Assembly: GCA_016184205.1 (NCBI GenBank)
Contig: JACPDD010000039.1
Coordinates: forward strand, 1 to 8,375
Length of the DNA: 8,375 nt
From: Candidatus Levyibacteriota bacterium
GTDB taxonomy: Bacteria > Patescibacteriota > Microgenomatia > Levybacterales > UBA12049
Direction of reading: 5' to 3'
The position numbers and the translations under genes are program-made. How positions within the stretch are numbered: position 1 is the first letter of the stretch; each line of letters starts with the position of its first letter. Below, piece by piece: positions 4,841 to 8,375 of the stretch. The notes under the pieces are model-generated. The model was not told the DNA's origin, did no database searches, and saw only the letters and a list, made by a program, of their open reading frames with translations.

Positions 4841-7165
4841 CTAAATACGCTGTCTTTTAAGCAGGAGCGAATTAGATACTACAGAGATTGAACTAGTTGC
4901 CATAGCAACCGAGGCAAATATTGGATTTAGCAAAATACCAAAGAAAGGGTATAAAACTCCCATTGCTATTGGTATTAAAGAAACATTGTAACCAAATGCC
5001 CAAAAAAGATTTAGTTTAATTGTTCTCATAGTCTTTTTAGAAAGATTAATAGCTTGAGCTACAGATTTAATGTCTTTATTTATTAAGGTAATATCAGCTG
5101 CTTCAATTGCCACATCAGTACCTGTTCCCATTGCAATTCCTATATCTGCAGCTGCTAAAGCAGGCGCATCATTAATGCCATCTCCGACCATAGCAACTCT
5201 TTTCCCCTCTGCCTGTATCTTTCGGACTTCAGTTTCTTTTTGATCAGGCAACACTTCTGCTAGAACTCTTTTAATACCGACTTGAGCTGCAATAGCCTTA
5301 GCAGTTCGCGGGTTATCTCCAGTAATCATGACTGTCTCAATATTCATTTTTTGCAAGGCTTGCACGCCTTCGTGAGCCGTGTCTTTAACTGTGTCTGCCA
5401 CAGCAATGAGTCCTGTAAGCTTCTTATCAACTGCAAGAAACATGACTGTCTTTCCTTCACTTTCCAAGAGTTCAATAGTTTGAACTATTGAACTATAATT
5501 AATGTTTTCCTTTTCCAACAATTTTCGATTTCCTAGTAAAATTTTTGATTTAGGCCTGCCTGCCGGTGAAGCAGGATGTTTGGTGTTTAGTATTCCGCTA
5601 ACACCATGTCCTGCTATAGCTTTAAACTCTTCGACTTTGCTTAAGGCAAGTTTTCTTTGTTCGGCAGCTTTTACTATGGCTTCTGCAAGTGAATGCTCTG
5701 ATCCCTTCTCAATCGAAGCGGCAAGCCAAAGAATAATTTCTTCTTTTGATAATTTTGATTTTCGAGTTTTATTTGAAATTTGAAATTGGAAATTTGAAAT
5801 TTCTGTTACTGATATAATGTCAGTCACTTCAGGTTTTCCCTTTGTTAATGTGCCTGTTTTATCAAAAATTACAGTATTGATTTTGTGAGCAATTTCCAAA
5901 CTTTGGGCATCTTTAATTAAAATTCCATGCTCTGCGCCCTTACCGGTTCCAACCATAATAGCTGTAGGAGTAGCTAGCCCCATAGCACAAGGACAAGCAA
6001 TAATTAACACTGCAATGCTACTTAGCATGGCAAACAAAAAGGCTGGAGTTGGACCAAGCACATACCAAACCACAAATGTTGCAATTGAAAGAATAATAAC
6101 AATGGGTACAAAGTAAGACGAAATTAAATCCACCAGTTTTTGTATTGGGGCCTTTGAGGCTTGGGCCTCTTGCACCAACTTAATAATTTGAGAAAGCATA
6201 GTGTCAGCCCCAACTTTTGTAGCTTTATATAAAAAGGTGCCGGTTTTATTAATTGTTGCCCCAATCACCGTATCTCCTTTTTGTTTGTCCTTAGGTATGC
6301 TTTCTCCTGTTACCATTGATTCATCAATTGATGAATCACCTTCTAAAATTTCCCCATCAACCGGAATTTTTTCTCCCGGCCTAACCCTTATTACATCTCC
6401 AATTTGCACCTCTTCTATAGGAACGTCCACCTCTAACAATTTATCCTTAGTTTGCCGAAGGACCCTGGCTGTTTTGGCTTGTAACCCGATTAGTTTTTTA
6501 ATTGCCTCGGAAGTCCCGGCTTTAACTTTAGCTTCAAAATATCTTCCTAAAAGAATCAAACCAATTATAATTGCCGCAACGTCAAAGTAAGGTTCTGGCT
6601 TAACTCCAATTCTTTGGATAATTTGTGGAAAAATAGCTACAATTGCCGAGTAACCATATGCAACAGATGTGCCTATTGCAACCAGCGTATCCATATTTGC
6701 GGTTCTATGTTTAAGAGCCGGAATAGTTGCCCGATAAAATCCTGCTCCCGCCCAAAACTGCACGGGAGTTGCAAGAAGTAGTTGTATCCAAAAGTTTTTT
6801 AAGAATAAAGGAGCTGTACTCGTAATCCCGGGAAAGCTTCCCCAAAGAATTAAAAGTCCAAGCCCCAAGCTGACAATAACTTTATTTCTTAGATTTTTTA
6901 GCTCTTTTTCTTTCTCTATTTTTTGCTCATCATCATTTTCTAGTTCTTTTGCTAGTCCTGCTTTATAGCCAACATTGGCAACAGCAGAAATTAGATCATC
7001 ATCTGTAACCTTCTCTGAATCATACGTTACGCTAGCCTGTTCTGTTGCTAAATTTACAACCGAACTGCTAACCCCGGGAGTTTTTGAAAGTGATTTTTCT
7101 ATCACCCTTACACATGAGGCGCAATGCATGCCTTTTATTGAAAATGTTTTCTTTACTTCTGCCAT
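4841..7165 (-). CDS. copA: Cu(+)-transporting P1B-type ATPase CopA
   Basis: CopA exports Cu(I) across the cytoplasmic membrane using ATP. At 774 residues it is complete. An N-terminal HMA domain has GMHCASC (12-18). Eight membrane helices are expected. The actuator loop carries MVTGES (284-289). The ion-site motif is CPC (391-393), with YN (726-727) and MATSS (755-759) in helices 7 and 8, the Cu(I) set. The phosphorylated Asp435 is in DKTGTLT, the nucleotide-binding motif is SEHSLAEAI (489-497), and the hinge is GDGINDAP (661-668). The usual SEHPL is SEHSL here: His491 is kept, the Pro is Ser. The ATP-binding domain contains repeat-like stretches at residues 455-471 and 530-541 that look inserted. 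AGGTGG 6 bp before the ATG is a good ribosome site, and the gene starts 1 bp after the cupredoxin stop, so the two are coupled. Confidence 0.96.
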   Translation of the reverse strand: MAEVKKTFSIKGMHCASCVRVIEKSLSKTPGVSSSVVNLATEQASVTYDSEKVTDDDLISAVANVGYKAGLAKELENDDEQKIEKEKELKNLRNKVIVSLGLGLLILWGSFPGITSTAPLFLKNFWIQLLLATPVQFWAGAGFYRATIPALKHRTANMDTLVAIGTSVAYGYSAIVAIFPQIIQRIGVKPEPYFDVAAIIIGLILLGRYFEAKVKAGTSEAIKKLIGLQAKTARVLRQTKDKLLEVDVPIEEVQIGDVIRVRPGEKIPVDGEILEGDSSIDESMVTGESIPKDKQKGDTVIGATINKTGTFLYKATKVGADTMLSQIIKLVQEAQASKAPIQKLVDLISSYFVPIVIILSIATFVVWYVLGPTPAFLFAMLSSIAVLIIACPCAMGLATPTAIMVGTGKGAEHGILIKDAQSLEIAHKINTVIFDKTGTLTKGKPEVTDIISVTEISNFQFQISNKTRKSKLSKEEIILWLAASIEKGSEHSLAEAIVKAAEQRKLALSKVEEFKAIAGHGVSGILNTKHPASPAGRPKSKILLGNRKLLEKENINYSSIVQTIELLESEGKTVMFLAVDKKLTGLIAVADTVKDTAHEGVQALQKMNIETVMITGDNPRTAKAIAAQVGIKRVLAEVLPDQKETEVRKIQAEGKRVAMVGDGINDAPALAAADIGIAMGTGTDVAIEAADITLINKDIKSVAQAINLSKKTMRTIKLNLFWAFGYNVSLIPIAMGVLYPFFGILLNPIFASVAMATSSISVVSNSLLLKRQRI
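5469..5494. repeat. Perfect 12-bp inverted repeat inside copA
   Basis: AGTTCAATAGTT (5469-5480) and AACTATTGAACT (5483-5494) are exact reverse complements separated by TG. The segment encodes SSIVQTIEL in the CopA ATP-binding domain. The right arm also contains a short direct repeat (GAACTAT). It could form a strong hairpin in mRNA or single-stranded DNA. Confidence 0.8.
5553..5577. repeat. REP-like GC palindrome inside copA
   Basis: The + strand reads GGCCTGCCTGCCGGTGAAGC and continues AGGAT. CCTGC (5555-5559) pairs with GCAGG (5571-5575), around a CTGCCGG core. It resembles, with changes, palindromes built from GCCTGC and GCAGGC around a CCGG centre. It encodes HPASPAGRP in a CopA loop where relatives normally run directly from GVSG into the GN motif. 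Confidence 0.55.
5775..5801. repeat. 13-bp tandem direct repeat inside copA
   Basis: GAAATTTGAAATT occurs at 5775-5787 and again at 5789-5801, with one G between. Each copy is itself built from a GAAATTT half-unit. On the coding strand it yields ISNFQFQISN, a low-complexity stretch between the phosphorylation motif and the SEHS motif. Confidence 0.85.
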
Positions 7166-7166
7166 C

Positions 7167-7547
7167 TCAAACCACCTTTAATTTCCCATGATACATGTTC
7201 ATGCCACAGGCAAAGAGAAACTCGCCTTCTTTTTGAGGCGTAATTTCGATTGTTACCCGTTGGTTTAACGGTAATTGCTTTCTAATTTTAAAATCAGACA
7301 GTACTACTTCTGATAAACAATCAGTCGAGTCAGTCCTTAAAAAATTAATTTTTGTCATTTTACCCTTGGGTATTGAAATTACTTCCGGTGAATATCCGCC
7401 GGATACTTTAATATCTATTTCACCTGCCTTGCCGGCCCGCAGGCTCTCAGCGCTAACTTCTCTTTCCTTTTTCATCAAGAAAAACCAGTAGGTAAGAACT
7501 ATACCTATTAATCCAAAAATCATTACCAGTATCTTATCTGTGTTCAT
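7167..7547 (-). CDS. Membrane-anchored cupredoxin
   Basis: This 126-residue protein has one membrane helix at about 5-25 (ILVMIFGLIGIVLTYWFFLM), a linker of about 26-43, and a cupredoxin domain at about 44-126. The domain begins GEIDIKVSGGYSPEVISIPK and ends FLFACGMNMYHGKLKV. Candidate copper ligands are Cys77 (TDC), Cys114, Met116 or Met118, and His120, in the same arrangement as the cupredoxin fused to the TauE-type protein of this operon. Two Cys rather than His suggest Cu(I) binding. The Lys-rich flank after the helix would, by the positive-inside rule alone, favour a cytoplasmic domain. A cupredoxin is expected outside, so topology is uncertain. The linker residues ESLRAGKAG come from a GC palindrome. 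The gene starts 10 bp after the 27-aa gene and ends 1 bp before copA. Confidence 0.85.
   Translation of the reverse strand: MNTDKILVMIFGLIGIVLTYWFFLMKKEREVSAESLRAGKAGEIDIKVSGGYSPEVISIPKGKMTKINFLRTDSTDCLSEVVLSDFKIRKQLPLNQRVTIEITPQKEGEFLFACGMNMYHGKLKVV
7423..7446. repeat. REP-like GC palindrome inside the cupredoxin linker
   Basis: The + strand reads CCTGCCTTGCCGGCCCGCAG followed by GCTC. GCCTTGC (7426-7432) pairs with GCAGGC (7439-7444) with one bulged T around a CGGCCC loop. It resembles the GC palindrome inside copA and encodes SLRAGKAG between the membrane helix and the cupredoxin domain. Confidence 0.55.
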
Positions 7548-7557
7548 ATACTGTTTT

Positions 7558-7641
7558 TCATTTATGTTTATGACCCTTCATCATAAAAAACATCACTATT
7601 GGACAAACCAGTACCAATGCAAGCAGGATTAAAAACTCCAT
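7558..7641 (-). CDS. 27-residue DUF2933-like membrane micro-protein
   Basis: The ATG at 7641 opens a 27-codon frame ending in TGA. It starts MEFLILLALVLVCPIVMFFM and ends MKGHKHK. A single membrane helix is followed by a His/Lys tail. The Cys-Pro within the helix, the following Met residues and the GHKH tail resemble the small DUF2933 proteins often found beside copper genes, though this one is shorter than usual. Cys, Met and His could contact Cu(I); that is an inference. A stop codon lies immediately upstream in frame (TAA then ATG), so no longer start exists. GGAGGTGAG is upstream but about 15 bp from the ATG, longer than ideal. The next gene, the cupredoxin, starts 10 bp downstream. Confidence 0.6.
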   Translation of the reverse strand: MEFLILLALVLVCPIVMFFMMKGHKHK

Positions 7642-7721
7642 TTAAATTTTCTCTCACCTCCCTCTGGAAAATCAATTGCCCCGATAGTAGGTCCAAAAAT
7701 TGACTTTACGACTTTGCCCAT
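7629..7721 (-). CDS. Possible 30-codon overlapping ORF
   Basis: This frame begins with an ATG inside the 3' end of the DUF5676-like gene, overlaps its stop, and ends inside the start of the 27-aa gene. It encodes MGKVVKSIFGPTIGAIDFPE and then GGERKFKWSF. The sequence is not low-complexity and fills an otherwise empty 64-bp spacer. It also contains the Shine-Dalgarno of the following gene, so translating it could couple the two neighbours. However, I see no Shine-Dalgarno for its own ATG and recognise no family, and such frames arise by chance. Confidence 0.22.
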   Translation of the reverse strand: MGKVVKSIFGPTIGAIDFPEGGERKFKWSF

Positions 7722-7972
7722 TTGTTATACAAAGAAATCGTCCCGTAAACCGTTATCCAGGTTAAGCCTACTGCCGTAGCAAACCCCAAAATAAGCGACC
7801 CTAAGCTGGGACTCTGTGTGGTCTTGACTGTTTCCAAATTGATGGTGTGCATCCAGGATTGGGCCAAGCTAAACAGCAAGTCTGCCGCAATATATGACAG
7901 CAGGGCGCAAAATACCACCCAAATTCCCATCACAGCTGATGTTGCATTGGCAAAAGCTTTTGCATTAAGCAT
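7706..7972 (-). CDS. DUF5676-like small membrane protein
   Basis: This protein has 88 residues and two membrane helices, at about 12-38 (SAVMGIWVVFCALLSYIAADLL) and about 56-80 (LGSLILGFATAVGLTWITVY). An outer loop with QSWMHTINLE joins them and the tail is KWAKS. The opening LNAKAFANATSAVMGIW matches my recollection of DUF5676 membrane proteins, whose members begin with LNAKAFA-like motifs and sit in copper or redox clusters of small-genome bacteria. Biochemical function is unknown. The ATG at 7972 is fixed by a strong Shine-Dalgarno on the minus strand (AAGGAGGTGAG) with 9 bp spacing from AGGAGG at 7982-7987. It follows the two-helix gene upstream by 25 bp in the same operon. Confidence 0.75.
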   Translation of the reverse strand: MLNAKAFANATSAVMGIWVVFCALLSYIAADLLFSLAQSWMHTINLETVKTTQSPSLGSLILGFATAVGLTWITVYGTISLYNKWAKS

Positions 7973-7997
7973 TTTTTCTCACCTCCTTAAACATATC

Positions 7998-8252
7998 TTA
8001 AACCTTTTTGGCAATCCAATAAACAAAAATGGCAATACCTATTAATAAAACAACATCTAATATAACGTTGCCTCCTGCGGCATTATTAACCCAAGTTAGA
8101 GAGCCGGTGATAGTTTTAGTAAACTGATCCATGTTAGAAGCAGATAGTCTACCGGTTAATGTTAGCCACAAAGCCAAAAGACCTGTTGTGAAAAAGACTG
8201 CCGAGGCAATCAGATTACTAAGTATGACAGTATAATTTTTGCCAAAAAGCAC
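7998..8252 (-). CDS. Two-helix membrane protein of unknown function, possibly 5'-disturbed
   Basis: This protein has 84 residues with hydrophobic helices at about 8-34 (VILSNLIASAVFFTTGLLAL) and about 62-82 (NVILDVVLLIGIAIFVYWIA), and ends in KKV. The loop between them contains SNMDQFTKTITG. I do not recognise the family. It resembles its downstream neighbour in size and layout but not clearly in sequence. The only usable start is a GTG at 8252, with AAGGAAG too far upstream to be a normal ribosome site. The GC shift at about 8275 lies only 23 bp beyond, so the native promoter and perhaps the native start may have been lost at a chimeric junction. It is the first visible gene of the copper operon. 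Confidence 0.6.
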   Translation of the reverse strand: MLFGKNYTVILSNLIASAVFFTTGLLALWLTLTGRLSASNMDQFTKTITGSLTWVNNAAGGNVILDVVLLIGIAIFVYWIAKKV

Positions 8253-8272
8253 AAATGAGATAATTGGCTTCC

Positions 8273-8375
8273 TTATGCGTCTTTGAACACCTTGCCTGCT
8301 CTGAGGATGTCATGGATGTCAATCGCCTCGCCCCGCCTGAACCGGACTGCGAGATCGGGGTCAACATCCACCTCA
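8273..8375 (-). pseudogene. SBDS-like N-terminal fragment at contig edge (probable chimera)
   Basis: The minus strand is open from the window edge to a TAA at 8275-8273 and encodes 33 residues, starting EVDVDPDLAVRFRRGEAIDI and ending RAGKVFKDA. This matches my recollection of the N-terminal domain of archaeal SBDS ribosome-maturation proteins (VDPDLA, FRRGE, a DI-rich segment, then VFKDA). In that family KDA is normally followed by a basic-Lys-Gly turn and some 180 more residues; here a stop follows directly. Bases 8281-8375 are 58% G+C against 36% in 8186-8280. An archaeal-looking fragment of different composition at a contig end, cut off in mid-domain, suggests an assembly chimera. A real short gene or a transferred remnant is less likely. 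Confidence 0.55.

Noticed and set aside
6201..6590. A 129-residue + strand frame within copA
   Set aside because: It is antisense to clear CopA motifs, including TGES, and shows only Ser/Pro/Ile-rich composition from the opposite strand.
1..8375. CRISPR array, tRNA, rRNA or insertion sequence
   Set aside because: No regularly spaced repeats, cloverleaf-like sequences, rRNA-like stretches or transposase frames were seen on either strand.

Overview
The window looks like a contig from a small-genome, candidate-phyla-radiation type bacterium (Patescibacteria, possibly Microgenomates-like). It is bacterial because dnaG and a primary sigma-70 gene lie side by side. The Patescibacteria assignment is an inference. 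It rests on compact genes of moderately low GC, many tiny membrane proteins, short palindromic or A/T-rich repeats inside coding sequence, and a Ser/Thr/Pro-stalked surface protein of a type common in that group. TGA is used as a normal stop, so the code is standard.

Left part (1-2290, + strand): the C-terminal two thirds of DNA primase (dnaG, cut by the window edge), a 144-bp spacer with an extended -10 promoter and a palindromic repeat, then a complete primary sigma factor (rpoD). Converging on rpoD with only 3 bp between stop codons is a 55-residue two-helix membrane protein with a strong Shine-Dalgarno. Divergent from that is a 220-residue membrane-anchored protein with a beta-rich outer domain. 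A 39-residue, extremely basic protein follows on the minus strand, probably with a leaderless mRNA.

Right part (8252-3433, minus strand): a copper-handling operon, read right to left. It contains an unknown two-helix protein, a DUF5676-like membrane protein, a 27-residue DUF2933-like micro-protein, a membrane-anchored cupredoxin, the Cu+ P-type ATPase CopA, a TauE/UreH-type seven-helix membrane protein fused to a second cupredoxin, and a CopZ-like HMA metallochaperone. CopA and its upstream neighbour are 1 bp apart, and the fusion gene and copZ overlap by 4 bp. The simplest reading is one route for Cu(I): CopZ delivers to CopA, CopA pumps copper out, and two extracytoplasmic Cys/Cys/Met cupredoxins receive or store it. 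No copper-sensing regulator is visible; the upstream end of the operon is lost.

The right edge (about 8275-8375) has a different composition (58% G+C against 36% in the preceding 95 bases). It encodes, on the minus strand, a fragment resembling the N-terminal domain of archaeal SBDS ribosome-maturation proteins. This is best explained as a chimeric contig end rather than as part of this genome.

The most unusual signal is a set of short repeat-like or palindromic segments lying in frame within copper genes: three in the CopA ATP-binding domain and one in the cupredoxin linker. A related kind of palindrome lies in the rpoD leader.
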